Source: Lineus longissimus (Eukaryota; Nemertea; Pilidiophora; Heteronemertea; Lineidae). Taken from it: 64,000 nt of DNA. Shown piece by piece: positions 1-10,850 of this stretch. A program made the translations under genes and the position numbers. The DNA lies in contig NC_088318.1 in assembly GCF_910592395.1 (NCBI RefSeq), positions 7,938,349 through 8,002,348 on the forward strand, given 5' to 3'. Position 1 is the first letter of the stretch. Every line of letters begins with the position of its first letter. The notes under the pieces were generated by a model. The model did no database searches. It saw only the letters and a list, made by a program, of their open reading frames with translations, and was not told where the DNA came from.

Positions 1-2473
1 ATGCGCAAAGTTTGAACCCACAGTCAGTTGTAATAGCGTTCGCGGTTTTGTAATACTGCATGGCATGATCTGTGTGGCTGACACCTGTCACGACATTGTC
101 TACATAAATGTTCCTTTTGACGTCGGCGGCGATGTCTGAGGAGTCAGCGGCATCTAGATGTGTTTGAAGAACAGCTTGCAAGATGAACGGGGATGAAACT
201 GTTCCAAAGAGTACATCTTCGAACTGGTATGTGACGAATGGACTCTCGGGGTCTGTGGGGTCGCTGAGCCATAGAAACTTGGTGAAACGTCGATCTTGTT
301 CGTTAAGCCTGATGTTCAAGAAAGCCTTCTTGATGTCTGACGACAGACCGACGGAGTGCATTCTAAATCGGAGTAGAATGGCGTTGAGTTCGTTGAGGCA
401 GTTGGGTCCAGGGTCCAGGGTCCAGGGTCCAGGGTCCAGGTAGTCATTTAGGCTTGGGTGATCCTTGGACTTCTTACAGGATGCATCATATACAACTCGG
501 ATGGGGGTGCTGGCTGACGAATCTTTCAAGACCGCATGGCGGGGCAAGTAGTGTCCATCGCTGATGTCGTCGTTGATCACTCTACTTACGAATTGGTGTT
601 GTACTTGATTCATGATGATGTCGTTGTACTTGCTGAGAAGATCTGGGGTTGACCTGCGTACCATCGATCTTGTCCTTGCCTGGGCCACGTGGTAGTTTGT
701 TGGGAGTCGGGCAACGTATCGTCCATTGACGTCACGGTCGAGGCATGTTTCTCAGTATTGGCATAAAAAATCGCTTTCTTCGTCTGCGGGTTGATTTTTG
801 ATTCCGATGGCTTCGAGGTCCCAGTATGACTGTGCTATCTTGTCTTCTAGGGCGTGGCTTTCCAAGGCTGGAGAACTGTTGTCAAGAGTGCTGGTGTGCA
901 GTCTGCGGGCTTTTCATTTGCGAGGGTTGGTTCACTCTAGCAGAACGTGTCTCTGATTTGCGGTTGCGACTGCTGATTTGAGAATGGCTGGGCCTAAAGT
1001 CAATGGTTTGGAGCTTACCAGTATTTGATGGATCGTCTTTGCGTCTGCTGCGGTTCCGGCGTTTTCTGTGTGGCCTGCGTTTCCTACGTCTCCTGTGTTT
1101 CTTGCGATTCCTGTATTTCCACTGGATGAGTGTGCGGTACGGTTGGCGAAAGTAGAACTATGATCAGAGATTTTGGATGGATAGCACAATGCCGTATGAT
1201 GAGGCTGTTTACATTTGCGACACGTATGCGAAGATTTACATAATTTGTCTATGGTTGCCGAGGCCAGTTGTAACACAAATTAGCGCTTTTCACCATATCC
1301 CACCTGCATTGGGGATCTTTGACATTAGAACAGTGGACACTAGAATGATTATCCTTAGAACATAATACACATCGAGCACGTTTTCTATCACTGTTATTCC
1401 TGGGAGCAGAATGATTATTGCGGCGGTTGTATATCCGGTGGAATCCTCGTTTATATCCAGAATAGAGTCTCCTTGAGTAGAGACGTCAATTTCCCTCTTG
1501 ATGGCTATGCAGACTTCGGGTAGCTTCCAGTCTCTGGCGCCGTGGTCTCGGTTGATAAGTTGTCTCAATCTCCTTGGTAGCTCCTCAATGATGAGTGGAA
1601 CCAGTAGGTCCCTGTATGTACTCTCATCCATGCCTACGGCTTGTAGGCCACGAATGTAACTCTCAAACTTGTCGTAAAAGTTCTTTACGCTGTCAATTTG
1701 CTCACTTGGCTTCAGAAGGTCCAGAGGGCCTTCATAAGCGCATTTTTTAGCTTGTGTGATTGTCCGTATCTGTCTTTGAGCAGTTTGACTGCACTAGCGT
1801 AATTAGCATATGTTAGTTGTAGTCCAGCAATGGCGAGAGACGCTTCCCCCAGTAGTTGGGCGCGTAGGTATTGAAACTTTTGTACGTTTCCAAGTTGGGC
1901 GTTGTTGTGAATGGCAGCTGTAAAGCCATCAAAGAAAGGTGTCCATTCTAGAATGTTACCTGAGAAGGTGAGGAGTTGCAATTTCGGTAGATGTATGGTT
2001 TTCGTTGGCGTTGCTGCGGGTGTAGACGTGGACGTAGCTCCAGTTCCAGTGGTTAGCGGTGCTGTGGGTGTGGACGTAGGCGTGATCCCAGTCCCAGTAG
2101 GTTTGCTGATGCGGTCGCCCCAATGTTTGAAAATTGCATAACTCTCCTCTACCGATGAAGAATAATCCTCCGCCTCCGCGACGACGCGTTCGAGGTCGTC
2201 CGTTGGCGTGATGGCGGTGATGGCCTTGTCGATACGTTGTATTTCCTTAAGCGTAGACGTAATGAGCTCACTTTTCGCTCAGAACTTATCGAGTTTATCA
2301 AGTTTGTCCTCCTCGTTTCCGCGGGCGATGTCCACTTTCAGATCCTCAATGCGCTCGTCTATGGTTTTGAATACTCTTGTCACTGCGGCTTTTTAGCCGG
2401 CCCTCTCCTGTTTTGATCGGCGCAGTCTTTCAGCCTGCGCCGGTGCGGCTGGAGTATCCTCATCGTCGGCCAT
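1..2473 (-). pseudogene. BEL/Pao retrotransposon gag-pol, 5' part, degraded
   Basis: Minus-strand polyprotein remnant that runs off the left edge. It starts MADDEDTPAAPAQAERLRRS at 2473. Next comes the DUF1759-type region (FSGNILEWTPFFDGFTAAIH, 1981-1712), then a Cys/His zinc-knuckle segment near 1220 (CRKCKQPHHTALC). From about 720 to 1 lies the reverse transcriptase, with RVVYDASCK, FLNIRLNEQDRRFTKFLWL and a YVDN box in place of the usual YVDD. There are stops near 2395 and 2286, a TGA at 752-754, and frame changes near 1700 and 1280. The replaced catalytic Asp and the stops make this copy inactive. RNase H and integrase would lie left of the window. It lies inside a LINE reverse transcriptase. 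Confidence 0.85.
405..439. repeat. Five-unit heptamer array inside the BEL/Pao RT
   Basis: Five perfect GGTCCAG units. Read on the minus strand they encode LDPGPWTLDPGP. Two units would give the LNDYLDPGPN-like stretch expected of a BEL/Pao RT, so three extra units (21 bp, 7 residues) appear to have been added in frame. Confidence 0.8.
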
Positions 2474-2485
2474 GGTAAAATCTCT

Positions 2486-2501
2486 CGTCACTATGCACCA
2501 A
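2486..2501 (-). other. Primer-binding site of the left BEL/Pao element
   Basis: On the minus strand TTGGTGCATAGTGACG follows directly after the LTR end. TGGTGCAT matches CCA plus the 3' end of tRNA-Gly, which BEL/Pao elements often use. The ATG of the polyprotein follows about 15 bases later. Confidence 0.55.
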
Positions 2502-2690
2502 TGTGGGGACGTGATCGTAAAGAAGGGGCAGACAAGACATGTGTTTCGTATCGCTACAAGACTAATTCTGATTGATTACTAAAAATATATCACATATTTA
2601 ACAAGTAAAGATTGCAGCAATAGTATGCGGTGATTGGTTATCCTAAATAAGGTATTAATAAGGTGGAGCTTAAGGCTGCTGAGAGTGTCA
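2502..2690 (-). repeat. 5' LTR of the left BEL/Pao element
   Basis: On the minus strand this 189-bp stretch begins TGACACTC and ends CCCCACA, the usual TG...CA limits. It is followed by a primer-binding site. On its other side the reading frame of a LINE reverse transcriptase breaks off exactly (KADCRN at 2691 onward), so the element inserted into the LINE. The 3' LTR is outside the window, so the LTR length cannot be confirmed by comparison. Confidence 0.6.
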
Positions 2691-4140
2691 GTTCCGACAA
2701 TCAGCTTTGTCAACCTTGTTCTTAAAGATAGGTGTGATATTAGATATTTTCCATTTACTTGGTAAGACGCCTGTGCGGATAGAAAAGTTGAAAAAATCTG
2801 TAAAGTAAATCGCCATAGTATCAACTAAAGTTGACAGTATGAAATTGGAAATACCGTGAGGACCTACTGCTTTCCCTTTGTTCAGGGACTTCAGACATTT
2901 TGCCACTTCATCCACAGTAAATTCATGGAACTGAAATTCAGGTCCATCTTCCGTAGTGTCTGGTAATGTTCTATCTTGTTCATCCAGTGAGCATTGTTTA
3001 GCCAGAAATTTATTAAGAAGATTACTTTTATCTAAATTGTCTGTTAATACGGTATCGCCTTCTAGTAGGTCTAGGATGCCACTACAGTGTTGTTTACCGT
3101 GTTAACCTTTGATTAAATTCCAGAATATCTTTGAGTTTAAATTAGGGTTATTCAATTGCTTGTTTAAATTTTTAAAGTAGTCTTCTTTGGCTGAACTGAT
3201 AGCCTCGTTGCAGTCTCGACAAGCTCTATGGTATATGTCCCAGTCGCCATCATTGTTAGAGTGTTTGGCCTTCTTGAATTTACGTTGACGAGTGTTTATC
3301 TGATGTTTAACATAATCTGCAATCCAACATTCGTCTCTGACTTTAATAGTAATCCTTTTTACAGGAATAAACTCTTTAATGGTGGTTTCAAAACAGTTGA
3401 GCCAGTTTTCAAGGCTCAGCTTTGGATCTTCGTTATTTAGAAATGTATTCCAGGGTTTACTAGCAAGCCCAGTGGAAAGCCTGTCCCAATGTAAATTTGA
3501 GACGTTTAGAATCTCCTTTATACCTGGGTTTTTCAAACCAGAATTTAGTGTTAAATTTGCCCAGACTACGTTATGATCCCGTTCACAGGATTGTAGCGGA
3601 GTAGATGTGCCGCAAGCTTGGGAGGTATTCAGGACTATCAGTTATAATTAAATTTAATAGTGATCTCCCTCGAGTTGGTTCATTAACCAACTGGGTCATG
3701 TTCTTCTCTTCCAAGAAATCGGGCAATCCTCTACCAAGTGCATTTTCATAATGCGAAAACCCCCAATTCAAAACATGAGTGTTAAAGTCACCAGTTATAA
3801 TTTTAACAGTTGGATGTAGATCATTGATACGATCAAGGCAGTTTTGGAAGTAGTCAATGTACTTAGTTGACCTGTCCGCATTTTCTGATATATCTTGGGC
3901 ACAATATTGAACAGAAAATACACATGTATAATTTTTTTACCTTTCAAGCTAATTTGAATCCAAAGTGCCTCAAATTCATCATTGTACAGATAGTCCAAAC
4001 ATTTAGTGACAAGTTTTTTTTTAGGTAGAGAGCGACACCGCCACCATTACTATTTCTATCTAGACGAATCACCTTATATCCATTAATTCTAATATTATAG
4101 TCATCTATGGAGTCATCTAACCAAGTTTCTGTTAGTGCTA
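2691..4140 (-). pseudogene. CR1-like LINE ORF2: endonuclease and start of RT
   Basis: Minus-strand fragment of a non-LTR retrotransposon. In order it shows the apurinic endonuclease (IALTETWLDDSIDDYNIRIN near 4130, NGGGVALYLKKN, GDFN near 3795, then NLIITDSPEYLP), a linker with ECWIADYVKHQINTRQRKFK (3102-3536), and the RT opening with SLNKGKAVGPHGISNFIL and WKISNITPIFK (2915-2691). Frame changes occur near 3945, 3790 and 3560, and there is a stop at 3104. The RT is cut at 2691 by the BEL/Pao LTR. The upstream part of the same LINE continues at 6103-7710, beyond the inserted transposon at 4145-6102. Confidence 0.85.
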
Positions 4141-4441
4141 TTAAAGGCCATAACTCCAGGTTTTTTGCCATTTTCTGCTGTATGACGATTTCAAAAGTGT
4201 ACCTAACACTTTATACAATACAGAAAACCAAATGCAATTAGCTCCATCCATTTTGAAGATATAGCCAATTATGTGTTTACTAGATTACCTAATCAGGCTA
4301 GCAACTGGCTTGTTAGAGCCAGGCGGCGGGTTCAGCAAAAGTTGTGATGTAGATCAGGCTATATGTACATGTCATGCAATCATAAAAGCAGGAGGGCCTT
4401 AATTAATTATGCACACCTGGAAGTAATGTGTTTCATTCACT

Positions 4442-4741
4442 ATGGTGTATTGTGTGGCTCCGAATTGTGTCAAGGATAGCACAAAGTACAATCGAATGAC
4501 GGATGGGACCCATTTTCATGAATTTCCAAAGCCAGTTGAACGAGAGAGGAGGAAGCTGTGGATTCGGAAGCGCAAACGTTTGGAGTGTTGGAAGCCTTCG
4601 GCCAAACTTTGCAGTGATCACTTTATCGATACGGATTATCACATGAACCCGGATATCTGCATCCAACTGAATATTAAATGCCACTTGTTAAAAACAGCTG
4701 TTCCATCTGTATTCGATTTGACCAACCCCAACGTTCATTAG
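4442..4741 (+). CDS. THAP zinc-finger ORF of the Kolobok-like transposon
   Basis: A 99-residue open frame that is a nearly complete THAP DNA-binding domain. It has a C2CH set (Cys4, Cys9, Cys57, His60 in LCSDHF), Trp40, a Pro at 30 and the closing AVPSVF box at 86-91. THAP domains bind DNA in P-element and Kolobok-type transposases and in domesticated host proteins. A TAG ends the frame at 4739-4741, and a strong GTGAGT donor lies about 22 bases later (near 4764). The original exon may therefore have continued past a now-acquired stop. The ORF sits within the TTAA-bounded element, so it is transposon-derived rather than a host THAP gene. Confidence 0.8.
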   Translation: MVYCVAPNCVKDSTKYNRMTDGTHFHEFPKPVERERRKLWIRKRKRLECWKPSAKLCSDHFIDTDYHMNPDICIQLNIKCHLLKTAVPSVFDLTNPNVH

Positions 4742-5439
4742 CCAAAAAAAGTAAACATCAAGAAGTGAGTTGAACACTATTTCATGATTTATACACTGCT
4801 GATGCACACAACACTCATACTACCCAAATGGCACATGTCATCCACTGTACAGTGGCTACACAACCATGTCAATTGCATTTAATGCCCGAGGCTGCTGAGG
4901 TCGGTTGTTATACATAATGTGTAGGCCCTATTGGGGCCTGTGATACCGCATAGTGTCTTCTTGTGTTCCAGCCATAGCAAGGTGACAGCGACACAGGTCA
5001 GTGTCAGTGACAGCCACTGTCAATGACAGATTATTGTCATCTGACATAGGCCTATCTAACGTTGCACGGCATTATATCGTCACGTCAAGATGATTGTGCA
5101 TAATACCGTCACTTTTCAATAGTAGTTCAGCGTCATGACATAACTGGCGATACAACACAGACGAGGCGAAACAATATTGTGCAACATTAGTCTGTTAAAA
5201 AATCATACATGTTATGCATCTGCAACCGTCTATCAATGTCTTCTTTGCTATATCGGCAGGTCTGCCATGCAAATTGATTAACCACAAATTCTGCACGTTC
5301 AGGGCGTTCATCCTCCACTTCCTCATCACTTTCGTCCGAATGATCACTCTAATTATGATCTAGTGATATTAATGGCTCGAACATGTACGGCTCAACGTTT
5401 AAATATCCTTCTGTATCGACCAAAACATCCTCAAATTCA

Positions 5440-5818
5440 CTGCTCTCACTCTCTGAACTATAAGGAGGCAAAAACCAATATCAAAGCTGCCTACTGGACC
5501 AAGTGGAAGGAAGAGCACGAGGGATATGATGCTAATGACAATTACAACAAACTCACCAGAAGAGGCCAGGTCATCATATTCCGACTGCGAACCGGCCACA
5601 GCAGGTTACGCCATCACCTGTTTACAAAGTTACGGATCGGAGACAACGACTTGTGCCCATGTGCCACGGAACCGATGACCGTGGCACACATCCTGACAAG
5701 ATGTGCGAGATTGGAAGCTCAGAGAAAAGACATCTGGCCAGAAGGTACCAGCCTACAAGACCTCCAACAGCTGCGAAACACCATAGAATACATCAGAAGA
5801 TCGGACTTGACTGTCTAG
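5440..5818 (+). pseudogene. Non-LTR retrotransposon ORF2 C-terminus
   Basis: The plus-strand frame reads YKEAKTNIKAAYWTKW, then FRLRTGHSRLRHHLFTKL and GDNDLCPCATEPMTVAHILT, ending in RSDLTV and a stop. The Arg/His-rich stretch followed by Cys-x-Cys...His...Cys is the C-terminal zinc-finger region found after RNase H in I- and Nimb-like LINEs. An A/G-rich (GAA)n tract follows at about 5820-5845 and may mark the 3' end. It is 5'-truncated, as is typical, and lies within the Kolobok-like element. It belongs to a different LINE clade and the opposite strand from the surrounding CR1-like LINE. Confidence 0.7.
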
Positions 5819-6106
5819 AGCGAACGAGAAGAAGAAGAAGACTCTCTGAACTGTATGCGGAAGCCATCTTGCTTTGTTCTGACTAGCCTGATCTACGTCA
5901 TCAAAAAATCCCTAGCGGCCACATGTGGAACTTATCTAAAGTTGTGTGTGGTGGGAAATTCAAATAGTTTAAAATTGAAAATTGAAATAACTAAATAATG
6001 ACTTTATTATTAGAATTTTTTTAATGTCTGGGATCTTGTTTTTTTAACCCTCAACATATTTCATGAGTATCAAGCATGTTTTCAAACCTAGATATATGGC
6101 CTTTAA

Positions 6107-6430
6107 TGAGTAGTTGTAGGTCTCGGCTAGGGCCTTTATATGGTCCAATTTTCTAGGGTCACTCAGCATACTGCGGCAGTTTATTGTACAGAAGGAGAGT
6201 GGACTTTTGTTGGGGTTTTGGTTGCGATCGACAGGACCTGTGTTCAATTCAATGTCACCTGCTAGGATCAATCTTAAATATACATAACAGAGAAGTGTCG
6301 GATTTGACAGAATTATACCTAGGACTAACTTAAGTAAGCTATTACGCAATGGAGTTATCCGACGACAAGAATAAGTGGTCAAATAAAAGCTTCCAATACT
6401 AGCCCTATAAGATGCGATGTTAATACCCAT
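6107..6430 (-). pseudogene. CR1-like LINE ORF2 N-terminus with a 2A-like motif
   Basis: Minus-strand start of ORF2. A hydrophobic stretch is followed by LAGDIELNTGPVDRN (codons at 6233-6259) and then by the start of the endonuclease, SFCTINCRSMLSDPRKLDHI. Several CR1 elements of marine invertebrates carry a 2A ribosome-skipping peptide, D-V/I-E-x-N-P-G-P, at this position. Here the first proline is threonine (ACA for CCA). The frame runs into the Kolobok-like transposon at 6102 and resumes at 4140. An in-frame Met at 6430 is available, but the true ORF2 start is uncertain. Confidence 0.75.
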
Positions 6431-7044
6431 TATGTGATAGGAATGACATAGGACACAGAGGGTAGTATTGGATTCACAAGGATATACAACATGTCAACAG
6501 GGTCGCCACACAATGACTGGGTGCTACTAGGGTGCAACAGTGTGTATAATAAACATAATAACACATGTAGGTTCAAAACAACCATGCTTGGCAAGGACTG
6601 AATTGGGGGGTCGTCTCCTGACTAATAGTGGTAACAGTGCAGGTAGACCCTTGATACTGGTAGAGATGAATTCACATAAATCAACACTATGACTTTTAGT
6701 AACTGTTATCGCACTCTGTTGATAGGCTAGTACATCAAAAGAATAGTCAAACATTTTGGAAAAACAGTCCAAACTTGTAAGAGTGGAATATCACACAAAA
6801 TAGTTCAACGCTTGTGGATTCAGAGAATGAGTTAATAAATTAACAAAGAAGCCACTAATAATCGAGCTCCAAGGCTGATAGGCCAACATATGAAATCAAG
6901 ATAGTCGACCATTTTGGAGGAAAGAGTCCAAATCTAGGACCGGAGTATTGAACAAAATACCTGGCATTTCACAACAGAAGAATGTCACATCCAGTGTAAA
7001 TAGCTGATGTCAGATACAATGTATTCCAGCGTAGTCTTAAATGG
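6431..7044 (-). other. LINE ORF1-ORF2 spacer with an internal duplication
   Basis: No convincing gene. Two diverged copies of a stretch of roughly 170 bp lie in tandem. They share ATTTTGGA..AAAGAGTCCAAA near 6755 and 6913, and both are followed by CACAAAATA/AACAAAATAC. It lies between the ORF1-like and ORF2-like parts of the same minus-strand LINE. Confidence 0.45.
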
Positions 7045-7710
7045 TCATGGTGGAGACAGTCGTTGAAGTTCAGCGAGTATTGGTAACATGTGAACAGACC
7101 GGGTTAATCGGAGATCAGACGTTTGGTATATAGTAGTCCGGGAATATTCAGTCTCCGGATGGTAACGATTATTATTGTCTGGAGCCGTGGTATCAAACTT
7201 GGCCACATCCTCCTTTGTTTTGATCAGGAACCTGGTGTCGTTATGACTGAGGTATATGTGGCCATCACCGGTCCAAACATTGTCAATTTTCTTTTCGGAA
7301 CGCAGGCGTAGGAGGGACCTGAGAATCAAGAATCGTGTACAAGTCAGGTCCTCGTTGATATATACTGCTGGCTTCCTACCTTTAAGTTTACGTCTGGCAT
7401 CGAACAATTTTGATCTAGCAGTATAATTTGTGAATCTCACAATGAGCATGTCCTTCTGTGGACCTACTGGATGGGCTCTAACAATGTCAGATAACTGAAG
7501 GTTAACTTGAATGTCAGCCGCCAGTTTCACAACAATCGCGCGGTAGTCTTTTAACTTTGGAGGTGGATCAAGACCAGAAATACGGAGTGCCCAGCATCGG
7601 CCATGTTGCTCTAAATCGTCAACTGCTGATTGGAGTCTCTTGACGCACTGGTCCCGGAACCGCCGACAGGCAGCACCACCTCACGACGAAGGCTTTTGCG
7701 AACCGCTTCA
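7045..7710 (-). pseudogene. LINE ORF1 protein (RRM-type)
   Basis: The minus strand encodes an ORF1-type nucleic-acid-binding protein. The end of the coiled coil and RRM entry reads RLQSAVDDLEQHGRCWALRI, followed by LSDIVRAHPVGPQKDMLIVR, KLKGRKPAVYINEDLT, RFLILRSLLRLRSEKKIDN and VWTGDGHIYL. The order (coiled coil, RRM, then a C-terminal domain with 'INEDLT' and 'VWT.DG') is the usual one for LINE ORF1p. The frame is open from about 7710 to 7045, but the upstream coiled coil is lost to frameshifts. It sits upstream of the ORF2 start on the same strand, so all three blocks (7710-7045, 6430-6103, 4140-2691) are one element. Confidence 0.75.
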
Positions 7711-8863
7711 AATGGTTTCATAAGTCATATTCCTGGTTGTGGATTTCGACCTCCAGTTATCTATGATAGAACCCGCTCCAATCGGTTTAACCGCATGGAA
7801 TAGTTAGCAAAATAATTTTCAAGGTAGTTTACGGTGAAAAGGAGCGTGGACGAAATTTGACTTAGAAGAAAAAAAGGATTTTATCGGTGAATATCAAAAC
7901 TGATGACGCGTCCGAAATTGTGAACTGATAATTTTTAGCAAGATTCGATGACGACGCAGACATTGCACAATTTTGTGACGTTCCACCACACACGATTTTA
8001 TGACGTTGTACACCTCGTGTATGCACGTGTATGCTCATGTCATCGTGCGGTAAAATATGACAGCCACAGCTGCCGGTACTTTCGGTGTTTGCGCCTTATA
8101 ACTGGTAAGTTTGTGGAAAGAGCCATGTTTCAAGTGACATAAGCCATTAGGAATGCGTGTGTATTCTTTGGGCGGCTTGTAGTAATTAATGACACCGAGC
8201 TTGAAGTCAAGTAAGTAGTACAAGTGTGGGCCTAGGCCCGACCGGCATCCACTCTGCTCATTTCATGATTTGGTCAACGATTTGAAGCAGCCGTATCATA
8301 CCCAAAAACATTCACAAGTGCAATGTTTCATGCCAGAAAGTTCCACAACATGACATGCACCAAACTTCTTGCAATTATGACGTCAGTGCATACAGCACAT
8401 TCCAGTGCCCAAATGCAGCAGGGACAAAATCACATCAATGCATCCTTCTTCTCGTCAACCACAACTGTCCGATATTCAACGACATTTCTATCTGAATGTG
8501 AGTACAAACAGAACCAATCAACTTGTATCCGCTTCATCCATTTAACATCTGCAGCACAATGTGAGAGGACGCATTTCCTCTCACCTCTCACCTCTAAACC
8601 TCAAACTGTCCAAATAAAACTTTCCCTTTTTACAAACTCTACAACAAAACTGAATGTCAGTATAAACAGCTCCTAATCAACTCATATAACCTTAAATCAC
8701 TTTACATGTGCAGTATCGTGTGAGAGCATCCACATCATTAAAGCCCTATGATCACCACAGGAGAAAAACCATCCACCATTGCCACCCCAAACCCACAAAT
8801 ACAACCCTACAAGTCGAAAACACCCTCCATATGGCCAAACTCACTGCTCCTTACTAAATAAGC
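7711..8863. other. No recognisable gene
   Basis: Short open frames only, none with codon or motif support. The stretch may be intronic or LINE 5' untranslated sequence. Confidence 0.4.
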
Positions 8864-9133
8864 TCAAATAACCAAACCCAGCTTGTTCCGAAAACTCTGG
8901 ATATCGTAATGCTGAAGATCAATCTTGGTTTTGGCTTTCTCCAAATCTTGCTGAGCGTTGCTCAAGTTGCCCACCAGGTTTACGATTTGGGCGTTCCGGT
9001 CATTGAGTTCCTCTCGAAGCTCGGTCATTTCATTGCGTCGTTCTCGCCTTGATGTCTGTAATTCGGCTTTCAGTTCTCAAAATTGCTCAGAAATCAGAGA
9101 TTTCAAGTCCTCATTAGTCACTCTTACACCCAT
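8864..9133 (-). pseudogene. Coiled-coil ORF with one stop
   Basis: The minus strand reads MGVRVTNEDLKSLISEQF, a TGA, then a heptad-rich stretch including ELKAELQTSRRERRNEMTEL and AQIVNLVGNLSNAQQDLEKA, ending with a stop after NKLGLVI. Apart from the single stop the frame is continuous for about 90 codons and strongly coiled-coil in character. It resembles the N-terminal coiled coil of LINE ORF1 proteins and lies upstream, on the same strand, of the ORF1 block at 7045-7710. The two are separated by about 1.1 kb, so the link is inference. I do not recognise it as a host protein. Confidence 0.45.
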
Positions 9134-10850
9134 TTTTTTGTAATCAGGTGAGCCAGATTCAGAGTCGGGGGTCAGTTCCATGAACTTTCGATAGTCTTTA
9201 CTTTGCTTTGGTGTCGGATGCATTTAGTTGATTCCCGAGTTGCCCCCTCAGAGTAAGACACACTCTTCGAATTCACAGTTCCACTGCTCTGCCTACACAC
9301 AATACAATACACTGGCCAGTAGGTTGAGAATATTTTTTCAAAAGTCACCTGCACACAGTCAAATATCCACCGAATGACTCCCCAACATGTCCTAAACACA
9401 ACTACTCCATTTCACAGAGTTATTATTCCGCTCGCAGAAGCAAAAATATGGCCGGGAAATGGAGAAAAGGTGCAATTGTTAGAGCACACTCAAAGCTTGT
9501 CCTGCATGGCCACCATCTTCCAGTCACCCCCAACGCAAATACCAAAAATAAATTTGATCAGACGAACGGTTCTCCTCGAAATTGACGGAAACTGATTTCA
9601 AGCACACCGCCCTATTGACAATCAGAACGAGCCTGTTTTCGAAAGGAACCTTCCTCTAGTCCATCCAAACGTACATACCAACTAGAGCTGGCTACTGCCA
9701 GCGAACTCTCTGCCGAATTAATATCTGGGGGTACCTGCTATGTTGACAGGAAGTTTTTGGGGCATGGTTTTGAGGGAGGTACGTGCACTTATGTACATTT
9801 GGGATAGGTGATGACCACAAAATGAGTCTAAGATGAAGATGTTTATCGAAAAGGTCTATCGAAAATAGTCCGGCTGGCACTCTGCAGTGCTGCAACGATT
9901 TAGCAGGTCACAAAAATCTAGTTTTCTGGGCGGGCGAAAGTACAATATCCGAACAAAACACAACATATAAAGGCTATTTTATTAAAAGCACAGTCTAGGC
10001 ATAAAGAATATTTTGTACAGACTATTTCCATGCGAAATGTTCCGAGTATCGCGGACATTGACTAAATGGACCTACGAATGGCGCTACACAAGATAACTGG
10101 GTTGTTTCACCCATGCTTTTTTGCCCTATTTTGGTTACAGTTTCTCCCTTAAAATCGTACACCATTGGTCGTTACATCAATTCATCTTCATTTTACCAAC
10201 TTTACGGCATATTCCTTGGGCATATTCAACCAAACCTGCATGGCTAAACAATAAATCTACTGAGGGCGAAACAACCACGCTGCAACGGCATAAGAGCGAA
10301 ACTAAATCGCTGAGGGCGAAACGACCACGCTACAACGACATGAGGCCGAAATGATCGTGAAGCATGTACATGTGCGAAACTAAAAATAGCATTTTTTGAT
10401 TACTACGCGGTACGAAGATTTATATTCAGATTTTTATTTTTCGAAAGTCCGTAAATTCTGGGTAACACAGATGGACGCCGATTCAGAGTTATTAATATTC
10501 AGCATGCAATACAGTTAATAAATACGCCAGTGGAACCTGTGAAGTGAACACTCTGGGGAACTACATGATGGAGGTGCGCTGTTCGGTCCGGCACAATGTT
10601 TACGACTTCACAGACTAACAGACGTCATTCCATACCACCATATAAACTCTCTGCTATAGGCAGAGAGTTAAAAATGAATTTGATCGGACAAACAGTTCTC
10701 CTTGAAATTGATGGAAACCAATTTCAAGCACACCGCCCTGGAGGCCATTTTGAGAATCAGAACGAGCCCGTTTTGAAAAGGAACCTTTCTTTAGTGAAGG
10801 TCAACCCACAAAAAAAGTTTCGTGGTTATCACTAAAAGCGTTCCCCTTAA
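9134..10850. repeat. Intergenic stretch with a diverged duplicate and a short tandem repeat
   Basis: 9548-9660 and 10672-10798 are about 85% alike (shared GAAATTGA.GGAAAC..ATTTCAAGCACACCGCCCT). At 10260-10360 a roughly 52-bp unit (CTGAGGGCGAAAC.ACCACGCT) occurs twice. No gene is recognised. Confidence 0.5.

Larger units (their letters stand above)
4145..6102. mobile_element. Kolobok-like DNA transposon (TTAA target, THAP ORF)
   Basis: The ends AGGCCATAACTCCAGG and, inverted, AGGCCATATATCTAGG form imperfect terminal inverted repeats. Both sides are flanked by TTAA (4141-4144 and 6103-6106). Removing 4145-6102 and one TTAA rejoins the LINE reading frame as NYS-LIALTETW, which confirms the limits. 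It contains a THAP-domain ORF at 4442-4741. TTAA duplication plus a THAP finger fits the Kolobok superfamily; piggyBac also uses TTAA but lacks THAP. No DDE catalytic region is visible, and a LINE 3' fragment occupies 5440-5880, so this copy is probably non-autonomous. The stretches 4765-5360 and 5890-6100 hold no recognisable gene. Confidence 0.75.

Noticed and set aside
8323-8676. A 117-codon Ser/Thr-rich plus-strand frame
   Set aside because: No domain, no codon pattern and no splice context; composition follows the local CA/TC richness.
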